64,000 nt of DNA from Pseudoxanthomonas spadix (GCF_003703395.1 NZ_RDQN01000008.1:1-64000); one strand, 5' to 3'. Counted from the first letter of the stretch, positions 31,563 through 39,703 are shown. Numbers and translations: made by a program. The notes: generated by a model from the sequence alone, not told the origin.

Positions 31563-32192
31563 ATGCAACGAGCACAGCAGTTCCTCTTGCTTTACTCAGG
31601 CGTTTTAACCGCGGCCTTCGTAGCCACTGTATTGTTCGCATTCGGGCCATGGAGAACCGAAAGTTTTCGGGAACTCACTGTGGAGCGGCTTAATGTCGTC
31701 GAGCCCGACGGAACTCTCCGGATGGTCATCTCCAACCACGACATGCTTCCGGGCATCATTGTTCGCGGCCAAGAGCGAGCGCTTGATCGGCCCCAGGGAG
31801 GTATGCTGTTCTACAACGACGAAGGCTCGGAGATCGGTGGCCTCATCTTTGGCGGGCATCGAAATGACAAGGGTGCAATCGTCGATTCAGGTGTCAGCCT
31901 ATCATTCGACAAGTACGAGTCTAACCAGATCGTTTCTCTCTATGGAGTCGAAGACAGCGAGAATCGATTCGCGGGCTTGTCTGTCGCAGACAGCCCCAGC
32001 GGCTCTGAGGTAAATCGCAGGATTTGGCTGGGGCGTGGTGAAGACGGCATCGCGACGCTCGCTCTAATGGATGCGAAAGGCAATAAACGCCTGTTGATGC
32101 AAGTCGAAGCGGACGGTCAAGCGCAATTCAGCATCTTGGATGAAAAGGGCAACGTCATTCAAAACCTTTTACCGCCGGCCGCTAGTGAATAG
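31563..32192 (+). CDS. Cassette 1: membrane-anchored protein, unknown function
   Basis: 209 residues. One N-terminal membrane segment at about residues 7-28 is followed by a polar, beta-rich exported domain with repeated patterns (VVEPDGTLRMVISN, LMDAKGNKRLLMQVEADGQAQFSILDEKGN read as short landmarks such as MDAKGNKRLL). ATG 31563 follows GGGAGAGC. It is the first cassette after attI, so the most recently captured and nearest the presumed Pc promoter. No known family is recognised. Confidence 0.75.
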   Translation: MQRAQQFLLLYSGVLTAAFVATVLFAFGPWRTESFRELTVERLNVVEPDGTLRMVISNHDMLPGIIVRGQERALDRPQGGMLFYNDEGSEIGGLIFGGHRNDKGAIVDSGVSLSFDKYESNQIVSLYGVEDSENRFAGLSVADSPSGSEVNRRIWLGRGEDGIATLALMDAKGNKRLLMQVEADGQAQFSILDEKGNVIQNLLPPAASE

Positions 32193-32251
32193 CTAATCAG
32201 CGGCTGCTAACGGTTGTTCGTGCATTAGATGGTGCGAGCATCCGGGTTGCG

Positions 32252-32363
32252 GCCTAACAATTCGTTCAAGCCGAACTTGCTTCGTTACACCAAAGCCATG
32301 GCAGGAAAAGCTTGCCATGGCTTTGGCTCCACTACGCAAGTCGGCTTAACTCAGGCGTTAGGC
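32252..32363 (+). repeat. attC of cassette 1 (long form)
   Basis: GCCTAAC to GTTAGGC, 112 bp rather than 60. The loop carries an extra hairpin, CCAAAGCCATGGCA pairing with TGCCATGGCTTTGG (about 32290-32327). The outer arms still pair (GCCGAACTTGC with GCAAGTCGGC). Confidence 0.85.
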
Positions 32364-32377
32364 TGCAGGAGAGATTC

Positions 32378-32680
32378 ATGGGGAAGCATGATTTTTCGCA
32401 ATTGTTCGCTCTGTATCCAAAGTTCATTGCGGACATGCCCGACGTGTTCTCCAGTCACGAGTTCATCATTAGACTGGTACAACAGAACCAGACCGCCTAC
32501 GTTGAAGCACTAAGCTCGTACAAGGATTCAGGGGAGCCCTTCATGGTTGTTCACCAGCAGCTCTCGGCCCAACTCAAGAAGTTTCCTGATCTGGTTGAAC
32601 CTCATGGGAGAGCGTCCAGCCGTGACATATTTGGCAACTCCAACAGCTGTAGCCAGTGGCGTAAGCGGGCTGCAGCCTAA
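32378..32680 (+). CDS. Cassette 2: hypothetical protein
   Basis: 100 residues, soluble and mildly charged, with no recognised domain ([16 protein letters not shown] at the start). GCAGGAGAG precedes ATG 32378. The TAA stop is part of the attC R'' box (GCCTAAC), so coding sequence runs right up to the recombination site. Confidence 0.65.
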   Translation: MGKHDFSQLFALYPKFIADMPDVFSSHEFIIRLVQQNQTAYVEALSSYKDSGEPFMVVHQQLSAQLKKFPDLVEPHGRASSRDIFGNSNSCSQWRKRAAA

Positions 32681-32734
32681 CAATTCATTCAAGCCGAAGC
32701 CGCTTCGCGGTTCGGCTTAATTCAGGCGTTAGGT
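32675..32734 (+). repeat. attC of cassette 2
   Basis: Intact 60-bp site, GCCTAAC to GTTAGGT, with stem AAGCCG and CGGCTT. Confidence 0.9.
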
Positions 32735-33034
32735 GGTGATGCGGATGGATTCGCATGGCTTCTGCTTCGGGCAGATCGCCACGTCGGCCAGGGTCGGCGC
32801 CGGTGACGGCGTTGACCTGGCTGCGAGCGGGTCGTCCACCTCGGTCTCGGGGCGTCGGGCCTGCTGCACTCGGCATGTCATCACTTCGGTGGCATCGCGC
32901 GCCATGGCATCCCGGGCAAGCTCCAAGCTGCGGCGTTGTGGCATGCTTGGCTCAAGCGGTGACGGTGCTCCGGCATCACCACCTAACAGTTCATTCAAGC
33001 CGAACTGGCTTCGCCAGTCGGCTTAATTTAGGCG
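32729..33034 (+). mobile_element. 306-bp repeated cassette, copy 1 (cassette 3)
   Basis: Starts TTAGGTGGTGATGC and ends in its own attC. The most diverged full-length copy. Several frames are open across it, none supported as coding (see the finding on phase). Confidence 0.88.
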
Positions 33035-33040
33035 TTAGAG
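32981..33040 (+). repeat. attC of cassette 3
   Basis: Intact, ACCTAAC to GTTAGAG. The CTGGCTTCGCCAG loop is typical of the repeated cassette. Confidence 0.9.
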
Positions 33041-33047
33041 GGCACTG

Positions 33048-33521
33048 ATGGCACAGTACGTAGCTGAAACGATCTGGATTCGCGGTGACCAAGACTTTCT
33101 TGGAAACCGTTACAGCCGCCGGCACACCTTACGGTTTGATGCGGGCTTTGATATAGCGGGATCTTCGTCGCCGCACGTGGTGCCTATCCCTTACTCGGAT
33201 ACGGCTGCTGTAGACCCGGAGGAGATGTTCGTATCCTCATTGTCCAGTTGCCACATGCTGTGGTTTCTATCTATAGCTGCAAAACGCAAATTCGTAGTGG
33301 AATCCTACAAGGACGTTGCTGTTGGCGTCATGGAGAAGAATTCGCAAGGAAGAGTGGTTATGAGCGTGGTTACACTCCGCCCTGACGTTCAATTTTCGGG
33401 TGGCAAGCTACCGACTCGCGCAGAGCTTGATCAGATGCACCACGAAGCACACGAGGAGTGCTTCATTGCTAACTCTGTCAAGAGCGAAGTCCGTTGTGAG
33501 CCCGTGTATGGTGCCCTCTAA
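33048..33521 (+). CDS. Cassette 4: OsmC-family protein
   Basis: 157 residues of the OsmC/Ohr thiol-peroxidase superfamily: N-terminal beta strands (VAETIWIRGDQDF), the helix with VDPEEMFVSSLSSCHMLWFLSIAA carrying the conserved Cys, and a later ECFIANSVKS with the second Cys. It would reduce organic peroxides, although not all OsmC-like proteins do. RBS is weak. The start is only 13 bp after the core site. The stop TAA is inside CTCTAAC of attC. Confidence 0.8.
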   Translation: MAQYVAETIWIRGDQDFLGNRYSRRHTLRFDAGFDIAGSSSPHVVPIPYSDTAAVDPEEMFVSSLSSCHMLWFLSIAAKRKFVVESYKDVAVGVMEKNSQGRVVMSVVTLRPDVQFSGGKLPTRAELDQMHHEAHEECFIANSVKSEVRCEPVYGAL

Positions 33522-33575
33522 CAATTCATTCAAGCCGAACTGGCTTCGCCAGTCGGCTTAATTCCGGCGTTAGGT
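33516..33575 (+). repeat. attC of cassette 4
   Basis: Intact, CTCTAAC to GTTAGGT. Confidence 0.9.
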
Positions 33576-33875
33576 GGTGATGCGGATGGATTCGCATGGT
33601 TCCTGCTTCTGACGGTTTGATGCTTCGGCTAGGGTCGGCTCCGGGGGACGGCGTTGACTTCGCTGCGGGCGGATCGTCGGCCTCGGTCTTGGGCGTTGGA
33701 GCTGCTGCACTCGGCTTGTCATCACTTCGGTTGCATCGCGCGCCATGGCACTCCGGGCAAGCCAAAGGCTGCGGCGTTGTGGCATTGTTGGCTCAAGCGG
33801 TGATGGTGCTCCGGCATCACCACCTAACAGTTCATTCAAGCCGAACTGGCTTCGCCAGTCGGCTTAATTCAGGCG
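33570..33875 (+). mobile_element. 306-bp repeated cassette, copy 2 (cassette 5)
   Basis: Carries a +1 insertion (near 33646) and a compensating -1 deletion, and a TGA in the frame that is open in other copies. Belongs to the TTTGAT sequence variant. Confidence 0.88.
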
Positions 33876-33881
33876 TTAGGC
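33822..33881 (+). repeat. attC of cassette 5
   Basis: Intact, ACCTAAC to GTTAGGC. Confidence 0.9.
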
Positions 33882-33894
33882 AAGGGGTCGAGGT

Positions 33895-34305
33895 ATGGGT
33901 GCGACTGGGCATGCAACAGGAATGGCGGGCGAGTTCCATGCAATGGAAATATTGCATCGTTTAGGGCATCAGCCCGCTTTGACGTTAGGAAATGCCAAGA
34001 CAATTGACATCCTGTCAAAGGCGCCATCTGGGAAGATATACGAAGTATCAGTAAAAGCGATTCGTGGTGGTGGCAAATGGGGGATTGGCAGCGAAAACTA
34101 CAGTGTCTATGACAAACTGGTATTCATGCTGTTTTGGTATAAAAGCTTCGATGACATAAGCTCACATCCGGAAACATGGATTATTCCTGCCACTGAGGCG
34201 GAGAAGATCAAGCTCCCTTGGCATGCGCAGCATGGTTTGTATCTATACAAGAAACACATTCATTTGCTGGATCCATATAAAGATGCCTGGCAGCATCTTG
34301 CCTAA
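33895..34305 (+). CDS. Cassette 6: hypothetical, possibly nuclease-like
   Basis: 136 residues, lower GC than the chromosome. The arrangement TIDILSK followed by KIYEVSVKAI resembles the D...ExxxK core of some PD-(D/E)xK nuclease-fold proteins, but the match is weak and I would not assign activity. GGGGTCGAGG precedes ATG 33895. The TAA stop lies in the attC R'' box. Confidence 0.6.
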   Translation: MGATGHATGMAGEFHAMEILHRLGHQPALTLGNAKTIDILSKAPSGKIYEVSVKAIRGGGKWGIGSENYSVYDKLVFMLFWYKSFDDISSHPETWIIPATEAEKIKLPWHAQHGLYLYKKHIHLLDPYKDAWQHLA

Positions 34306-34359
34306 CAACTCATTCAAGCCGAACCCGCTTCGCGGGTCGGCTTAATTCAGGCGTTAGGC
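34300..34359 (+). repeat. attC of cassette 6
   Basis: Intact, GCCTAAC to GTTAGGC, loop CCCGCTTCGCGGG. Confidence 0.9.
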
Positions 34360-34362
34360 ACC

Positions 34363-34920
34363 ATGGAAATATTCCTGTTCTTTCTGGGAGCACTCGTCGG
34401 CTTCCTTGTTTCCCGTCACTACTATCAGCGCTCGAAAGATGACAGCGACTCTGCGGAAGCGAGGAGAGAAGCCAAAGACAACTGGCGCCGCTCCAGCAAC
34501 TATTTCGAGCACATGCTCACGGCAAGCACGTGGAAGCAGAGTTACCTCAATGACACGGTCACTTGGACCTGCCCTAAAGACGTCACGCTTAAGATTGTTG
34601 TCCCAGACTCCACGGACGACTTCGTTGAGCCGTGGACCGAGCGCTACCCAGACAAACGTGGGCGTCGCACAGAGGTGCAGCTCAAGGTCAATGACTCAAC
34701 AATTGCGGAGCTGTCTTTCATCAACCTTGATGGCGGACGTATTCTGGTCCCTATGCCTCGTAGGGTTGTGACTGACGGCGTCCAAACCTTCTTCTGGGAG
34801 CGGGACTCTATTGAGTTCAAAGTCGGACAAGTCGTCGGGCACTACTACATTCACAACTCTATTGAGGGCATTGCACAGATCTCGGATATTTCAATACTGA
34901 GAGGACCGGCTGGTGCCTAA
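34363..34920 (+). CDS. Cassette 7: single-pass membrane protein, unknown function
   Basis: 185 residues with an N-terminal hydrophobic anchor (MEIFLFFLGALVGFLVSRHYY), a charged linker and a C-terminal beta-rich domain. Only 9 bp separate the core site from ATG 34363, so there is no room for an own promoter and barely for a ribosome site. The TAA stop is in GCCTAAC. No family recognised. Confidence 0.7.
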   Translation: MEIFLFFLGALVGFLVSRHYYQRSKDDSDSAEARREAKDNWRRSSNYFEHMLTASTWKQSYLNDTVTWTCPKDVTLKIVVPDSTDDFVEPWTERYPDKRGRRTEVQLKVNDSTIAELSFINLDGGRILVPMPRRVVTDGVQTFFWERDSIEFKVGQVVGHYYIHNSIEGIAQISDISILRGPAGA

Positions 34921-34974
34921 CAATTCATTCAAGCCGAACCCGCTTCGCGGGTCGGCTTAAATCAGGCGTTAGGT
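34915..34974 (+). repeat. attC of cassette 7
   Basis: Intact, GCCTAAC to GTTAGGT. Confidence 0.9.
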
Positions 34975-35274
34975 GGTGATGCGGATGGATTCGCATGGTT
35001 CCTGCTTCGGGCCGTTCGCCGCGTCGGCCAGGGTCGGCTCCGGGGGCCGCGCTGACCTCGCTGCGGGCGGATCGTCCGGCTCGGTCTCGGGGCGTTGGGC
35101 CTGCCGCACTTGGTTTGTCATTACTTCGGTGGCATTGCGCGCCATGGCGTTCCGGGCAAGCCCAAGGCTGCGGCGTTGTGGCACTCTTGGCTCAAGCGGT
35201 GAGGGTGCTCCGGCATCACCACCTAACAGTTCATTCAAGCCGAACTGGCTTCGCCAGTCGGCTTAATTCAGGCG
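34969..35274 (+). mobile_element. 306-bp repeated cassette, copy 3 (cassette 8)
   Basis: First of six head-to-tail copies. Its own attC is 35221-35280. Confidence 0.9.
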
Positions 35275-35280
35275 TTAGGT
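35221..35280 (+). repeat. attC of cassette 8
   Basis: ACCTAAC to GTTAGGT. Because the next cassette is another copy, the flanks pair for 15 bp (GCATCACCACCTAAC with GTTAGGTGGTGATGC). Confidence 0.9.
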
Positions 35281-35580
35281 GGTGATGCGGATGGATTCGC
35301 ATGGTTCCTGCTTCGGACGGTTTGATGCGTCGGCCAGGGTCGGCTCCGGTGACGGCATTGACCTCGCTGCGAGCGGATCGTCCGCCTTGGCCTCGGGGCG
35401 TTGGGCCTGCTGCATTTGGTTTGTCATTACTTCGGTTGCATTGCGCGCCACGGCATCCCGGGCAAGCCCAAGGCTGCGGCGTTGTGGCATTGTTGGCTCA
35501 AGCGGTGATGGTGCTCCGGCATCACCACCTAACAGTTCATTCAAGCCGAACTGGCTTCGCCAGTCGGCTTAATTCAGGCG
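35275..35580 (+). mobile_element. 306-bp repeated cassette, copy 4 (cassette 9)
   Basis: TTTGATGC variant near its 5' part; the middle and 3' parts nearly identical to copy 5. Confidence 0.9.
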
Positions 35581-35586
35581 TTAGGT
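35527..35586 (+). repeat. attC of cassette 9
   Basis: ACCTAAC to GTTAGGT with the same 15-bp extended flanking complementarity. Confidence 0.9.
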
Positions 35587-35886
35587 GGTGATGCGGATGG
35601 ATTCGCATGGTTCCTGCTTCGGGCAGGTCGCCGCGTCGGCCGGGGTCGGCTCCGGTGACGGCATTGACCTCGCTGCGAGCGGATCGTCCGCCTTGGCCTC
35701 GGGGCGTTGGGCCTGCTGCATTTGGTTTGTCATTACTTCGGTTGCATTGCGCGCCACGGCATCCCGGGCAAGCCCAAGGCTGCGGCGTTGTGGCATTGTT
35801 GGCTCAAGCGGTGAGGGTGCTCCGGCATCACCACCTAACAGTTCATTCAAGCCGAACTGGCTTCGCCAGTCGGCTTAATTCAGGCG
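35581..35886 (+). mobile_element. 306-bp repeated cassette, copy 5 (cassette 10)
   Basis: Differs from copy 4 mainly in one short block (GTCGCC in place of TTTGAT) and two single bases. Confidence 0.9.
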
Positions 35887-35892
35887 TTAGGT
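35833..35892 (+). repeat. attC of cassette 10
   Basis: ACCTAAC to GTTAGGT, extended complementarity as in cassette 8. Confidence 0.9.
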
Positions 35893-36192
35893 GGTGATGC
35901 GGATGGATTCGCATGGTTCCTGCTTCGGGCCGTTTGATACGTCGGCCAGGGTCGGCTCCGGTGACCGCGCTGACCTCGCTGCGAGCGGATCGTCCGCTTC
36001 GGCCTCGGGGCGTTGGGCCTGCCGCACTCGGCTTGTCATCACTTCGGTTGCACTGCGCGCCATGGCGTTCCGGGCAAGCCCAAGCCTGCGGTGTTGTGGC
36101 ACTCTTGGCTCAAGCGGTGATGGTGCTCCGGCATCACCACCTAACAGTTCATTCAAGCCGAACTGGCTTCGCCAGTCGGCTTAATTCAGGCG
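35887..36192 (+). mobile_element. 306-bp repeated cassette, copy 6 (cassette 11)
   Basis: Combines the TTTGAT variant with the CGGCTTGTCATC variant further on, a mosaic of types found in other copies. Confidence 0.9.
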
Positions 36193-36198
36193 TTAGGT
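36139..36198 (+). repeat. attC of cassette 11
   Basis: ACCTAAC to GTTAGGT, extended complementarity. Confidence 0.9.
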
Positions 36199-36497
36199 GG
36201 TGATGCGGATGGACTCGCACAGTTCCTGCTTCGGGCAGTTCGCCGTGTCGGCCAGAGTCGGCTTCGGTGACGGCGTTGATTTCGCTGCGAGCGGATCGTC
36301 CGCGTCGGTCTCGGGGCGTTGGGGCTGCTGCATTTGGTTTGTCATTACTTCGGTTGCATTGCGCGCCGCGGCGTCCGGGCAGGCCCAAGACTGCGGCGTT
36401 GTGGCATCCTTGGCTCAAGCGGTGACGGTGCTCCGGCATCACCACCTAACAGTTCATTCAAGCCGAAGTCGCTTCGCGGCTCGGCTTAACTCAGGCG
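36193..36497 (+). mobile_element. 305-bp repeated cassette, copy 7 (cassette 12)
   Basis: One base shorter than the others (a C lost from the TCCCGGG run near 36386), shifting any reading frame in the body. Its attC loop (GTCGCTTCGCGGC) also differs. Confidence 0.88.
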
Positions 36498-36503
36498 TTA
36501 GGT
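36444..36503 (+). repeat. attC of cassette 12
   Basis: ACCTAAC to GTTAGGT, extended complementarity. Confidence 0.9.
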
Positions 36504-36803
36504 GGTGATGCGGATGGATTCGCATGGTTCCTGCTTCGGAGAGTTCGCCGCGTCGGGCTGGGTCGGCTCCGGTGACGTCGTTGACGTCGCTGCGAGCGGA
36601 TCTTCTGCCTCGGCCTCGGTGCGTTGGGGCTGCTGCACTCGGCTTGTCATCACTTCGGTTGCATCGCGCGCCATGGCGTTCCGGGCAAGCCCAAGGCTGC
36701 GGCGTTGTGGCACTGTTGGCTCAAGCGGTGACGGTGCTCCGGCATCACCACCTAACAGTTCATTCAAGCCGAACTGGCTTCGCCAGTCGGCTTAATTCAG
36801 GCG
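36498..36803 (+). mobile_element. 306-bp repeated cassette, copy 8 (cassette 13)
   Basis: Last of the six tandem copies, with several private substitutions around 36550-36615. Confidence 0.9.
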
Positions 36804-36809
36804 TTAGGC
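36750..36809 (+). repeat. attC of cassette 13
   Basis: Intact, ACCTAAC to GTTAGGC. Confidence 0.9.
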
Positions 36810-36826
36810 CTTTCTTGGGGAGTCCA

Positions 36827-37972
36827 ATGGATCGTCGCAAATTCTTGAAAAGCACAGGCGTGTCGTTACTGGCAACATCTCTCCCTGCACCAATTCTAGC
36901 TGCGTCGCTTGATGAGTCACTGGAGTCCGCTCTTTCCCGCATTGCCGATCAATCCATCAAAGAAATGGTCACGCCTGGAATCCAAATTTCCGTATGGCAG
37001 AACGGTATTCCCGCAACGGAAGCAGTACGTGGATTAAGCAACCTTGAGACGGCCACTACTGTTACGCCATCCACGATCTTTCGCGCGGGCTCTATAACAA
37101 AACAATTCACAGCAGCTCTAATTGCCAAGCTTCAGGACGAAGGCCGACTTTCGATAAACGACGGTCTAGAAGAACATCTTGTCTTCTTCAAGGGGAAGGA
37201 AACACCGACCCTGCTTGAGCTTATTCATCAAACGGCGGGAGTTCATGAAGAGAATGAAGATTGCTTCTCCCAATCACCCACCACACAATTAGAGCTTGCC
37301 AAGAATATTGCGGATCAGAAGCCCCTCTTTGACTTCCACCCCGGAGCCGCGTGGCTCTATAGCAACGCGAACTACATTTTGCTCGGTGCCGTCGTAGAGT
37401 CGGTCACAAAGCAATCGTTACCCAAAACCGCGCGTGAACTTATATTTGAACCATTAGGGCTAAAGCATACCGAATTTGACGATCACTCCGAAGTCGTTAA
37501 AAACCGAGCCTCCGGCTACATGGGGACTGGAAGTAGCGAAACACCATTTGTAAACGCTGACTTTATTCCTGTTGAACAGACCGGTGGCGCCGGTGCAATC
37601 AGAACAAACGCAGATGATCTATGTCGGTGGCATCACTCTCTCTTCTACGGAACTTTTTTGTCCGCTGGGGCACGCAAAGCTCTCCTCGAGCCGGCCAAGC
37701 TCAGAGATGGTCGCCCTATAACAAAGGGCAGATTCGATCCAAACGACAACAACATGGGGGAAACTAGTTATGGCTATGGACTCATGTTGGATCGCTCAAC
37801 AAGGAATCACGGAGTTATTGCTATGCACAATGGTTTCGTGAGCGGATTTTCTGCGTATCTAGCCACTCATGTGCCATCCAAGCTTACTGTGGCTTGCATG
37901 TGCAATACGGATCCAAGCCAAAAACTACCATTTCGGCTACTGCGAAAAGCAGTTTTCTCTAGCTACTTATGA
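36827..37972 (+). CDS. Cassette 14: Tat-exported beta-lactamase-fold serine hydrolase
   Basis: 381 residues. The N-terminus MDRRKFLKSTGVSLLATSLP is a twin-arginine signal. The mature part is a class C beta-lactamase/DD-peptidase-like hydrolase with SxxK in AGSITKQF, YxN in WLYSNANYIL and an HNG in place of the KTG box near the C-terminus (IAMHNGFVSGF). It may act on esters, peptides or cell wall; lactamase activity is not implied. GC is about 47%, clearly lower than the genome, a sign of transfer. It is the longest cassette gene. An unusual feature is a stop well before attC. Confidence 0.85.
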   Translation: MDRRKFLKSTGVSLLATSLPAPILAASLDESLESALSRIADQSIKEMVTPGIQISVWQNGIPATEAVRGLSNLETATTVTPSTIFRAGSITKQFTAALIAKLQDEGRLSINDGLEEHLVFFKGKETPTLLELIHQTAGVHEENEDCFSQSPTTQLELAKNIADQKPLFDFHPGAAWLYSNANYILLGAVVESVTKQSLPKTARELIFEPLGLKHTEFDDHSEVVKNRASGYMGTGSSETPFVNADFIPVEQTGGAGAIRTNADDLCRWHHSLFYGTFLSAGARKALLEPAKLRDGRPITKGRFDPNDNNMGETSYGYGLMLDRSTRNHGVIAMHNGFVSGFSAYLATHVPSKLTVACMCNTDPSQKLPFRLLRKAVFSSYL

Positions 37973-37977
37973 GAAAG

Positions 37978-38037
37978 GCCTAACAATTCATTCAAGCCGA
38001 ACCCGCTTCGCGGGTCGGCTTAATTCAGGCGTTAGAT
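37978..38037 (+). repeat. attC of cassette 14
   Basis: Intact, GCCTAAC to GTTAGAT. Confidence 0.9.
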
Positions 38038-38041
38038 TGCC

Positions 38042-38539
38042 ATGACGGTTTCGATCCGCCCGTTCCAAGAAGCCGACTGGCCCAGCCTTTGGCCAATCTT
38101 GCAGGGCACATTCGCCAAAGGTGATACCTACACCTTCGCGCCCGACTCCACAGAGGCGGAGATCCTCGCTGTGTGGACCAAGATTCCGAAGGCAACCTAT
38201 GTCGCCTGCGACGACACTGGGCACATCCTCGGCTCGTATTACATCAAGGCCAATCAGCCTGGCCATGGAAACCACGTCAGCAACTGCGGCTACGTAGTCT
38301 CGGAGCTCGCCCGCGGCAAGGGCGTCGCTTCGCTCATGTGTGAGCACTCACAGGCTGTCGCGGTTCAGCTTGGCTTTCTCGCCATGCAGTTCAATTTCGT
38401 TGTCTCCGCTAACGCCGGCGCCGTGCGTTTGTGGCAGAAACTGGGCTTTGATATTGTCGGCACACTGCCGCGAGCGTTCCGCCACCCCGAGCTGGGGCTG
38501 GTAGACGCGTTCGTGATGTACAAGTGGCTGGCAATCTAA
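38042..38539 (+). CDS. Cassette 15: GNAT-family N-acetyltransferase
   Basis: 165 residues with the GNAT fold: IRPFQEADWPSLWPI at the start, the acetyl-CoA loop in VSELARGKGVASLMCEHS, and the C-terminal FVVSANAGAVRLWQKLGFDIVG. It transfers acetyl from acetyl-CoA to an unknown amine. GNAT genes are frequent integron cassettes. ATG 38042 is 11 bp from the core site. The TAA stop is in ATCTAAC of attC. Confidence 0.88.
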   Translation: MTVSIRPFQEADWPSLWPILQGTFAKGDTYTFAPDSTEAEILAVWTKIPKATYVACDDTGHILGSYYIKANQPGHGNHVSNCGYVVSELARGKGVASLMCEHSQAVAVQLGFLAMQFNFVVSANAGAVRLWQKLGFDIVGTLPRAFRHPELGLVDAFVMYKWLAI

Positions 38540-38593
38540 CAATTCGTCCAAGCCGACGCCGCTTCGCGGCGCGGCTTAACTCAGGCGTTAGGT
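38534..38593 (+). repeat. attC of cassette 15
   Basis: ATCTAAC to GTTAGGT, slightly divergent inner stem (GACGCCGCTTCGCGGCGC). Confidence 0.9.
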
Positions 38594-38893
38594 GGTGATG
38601 CGGATGGATTCGTATGGTTCCTGCTTCGGACCGTTCGCCGCGTCGGCCGGGGTCGGCTCCGGTGACGGCGTTGACCTCGCTGCGAGCGGATCGTCCGCGT
38701 CGGTCTCGGGGCGTTGGGGCTGCTGCACTCGGCTTGTCATCACTTCGGTGGCATTGCGCGCCACTGCATCCCGGGCAGGCCCAAGGCTGCGGCGTTGTGG
38801 CACTCTTGGCTCAAGCGGTGACGGTGCTCCGGCATCACCACCTAACAGTTCATTCAAGCCGAACTGGCTTCGCCAGTCGGCTTAATTCAGGCG
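38588..38893 (+). mobile_element. 306-bp repeated cassette, copy 9 (cassette 16)
   Basis: Isolated copy between two gene cassettes. It shares TCGTATGG near the start with copy 11. Confidence 0.9.
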
Positions 38894-38899
38894 TTAGGT
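38840..38899 (+). repeat. attC of cassette 16
   Basis: Intact, ACCTAAC to GTTAGGT. Confidence 0.9.
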
Positions 38900-38914
38900 G
38901 CTGAGGGATAGTCC

Positions 38915-39349
38915 ATGGAGTCTTGGGGGCCAGCAATTAGTGGAGTCATCGGCGGCACGTTAGCGACACTACTTTGCAGTGCCTGGGCAAAGTGGGTTCC
39001 TACCGTCTGCAACCGCAAGAGTGCTGAAACCCTCCTGCGCCAAAACCGCACGGCAATCTTCTTGGCCAATTCAATGTTCTTTGCCGGGCTTGCAATCGCG
39101 ATTACGGTATATGTGTTGGGCTACTTCCCTAGCAACGACTGGCGTGGATTCGGCCTTGGCGCTGGCTTCGCATTCACAGCCCCTTTGGTTGTGTTGCCAA
39201 TTTCCGCCATCTTGGCTAGGCGCGACCCACGTGAGACGCTTGTCGCCTTCGCAATATCACAAAAAACTCCTATGCTTGCCCTGTACTTACTTCTAGTAGC
39301 TGGTGCTGTTCTGTTTATCACGTCCGTGGCTAGCGTGCTCAGCACCTAA
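38915..39349 (+). CDS. Cassette 17: four-helix membrane protein, unknown function
   Basis: 144 residues with hydrophobic segments at about 7-24, 48-70, 80-100 and 117-140. The first is followed by a basic stretch. Several bases of leader separate the core from ATG 38915. The TAA stop is in ACCTAAC. I recognise no transporter or immunity family. Confidence 0.7.
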   Translation: MESWGPAISGVIGGTLATLLCSAWAKWVPTVCNRKSAETLLRQNRTAIFLANSMFFAGLAIAITVYVLGYFPSNDWRGFGLGAGFAFTAPLVVLPISAILARRDPRETLVAFAISQKTPMLALYLLLVAGAVLFITSVASVLST

Positions 39350-39403
39350 CAATTCATTCAAGCCGAACCCGCTTTGCGGGTCGGCTTAATTCAGGCGTTA
39401 GGT
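39344..39403 (+). repeat. attC of cassette 17
   Basis: Intact, ACCTAAC to GTTAGGT. Confidence 0.9.
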
Positions 39404-39703
39404 GGTGATGCGGATGGATTCGCATGGTTCCTGCTTCGGGCAGCTCGCCACGTCGGTCAGGGTCGGCTCCGGTGACGGCATTGACCGCGCTGCGAGCGGA
39501 TCGTCCGCGTCGGTCTCGGGGCGTTGGGGCTGCTGCACTCGGCTTGTCATCACTTCGGTTGCATCGCGCGCCACGGCATCCCGGGCAAGCCCAAGGCTGC
39601 GGCGTTGTGGCACTCTTGGCCCAAGCGGTGGAGGTGCTCCGGCATCACCACCTAACAGTTCATTCAAGCCGAACTGGCTTCGCCAGTCGGCTTAATTTAG
39701 GCG
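39398..39703 (+). mobile_element. 306-bp repeated cassette, copy 10 (cassette 18)
   Basis: Full-length copy followed directly by the truncated copy 11. Confidence 0.9.

Noticed and set aside
34969..36803. Regular repeats that might suggest a CRISPR array
   Set aside because: The unit is about 306 bp, repeats are not short with unique spacers, and each ends in an integron attC. No cas genes are present.
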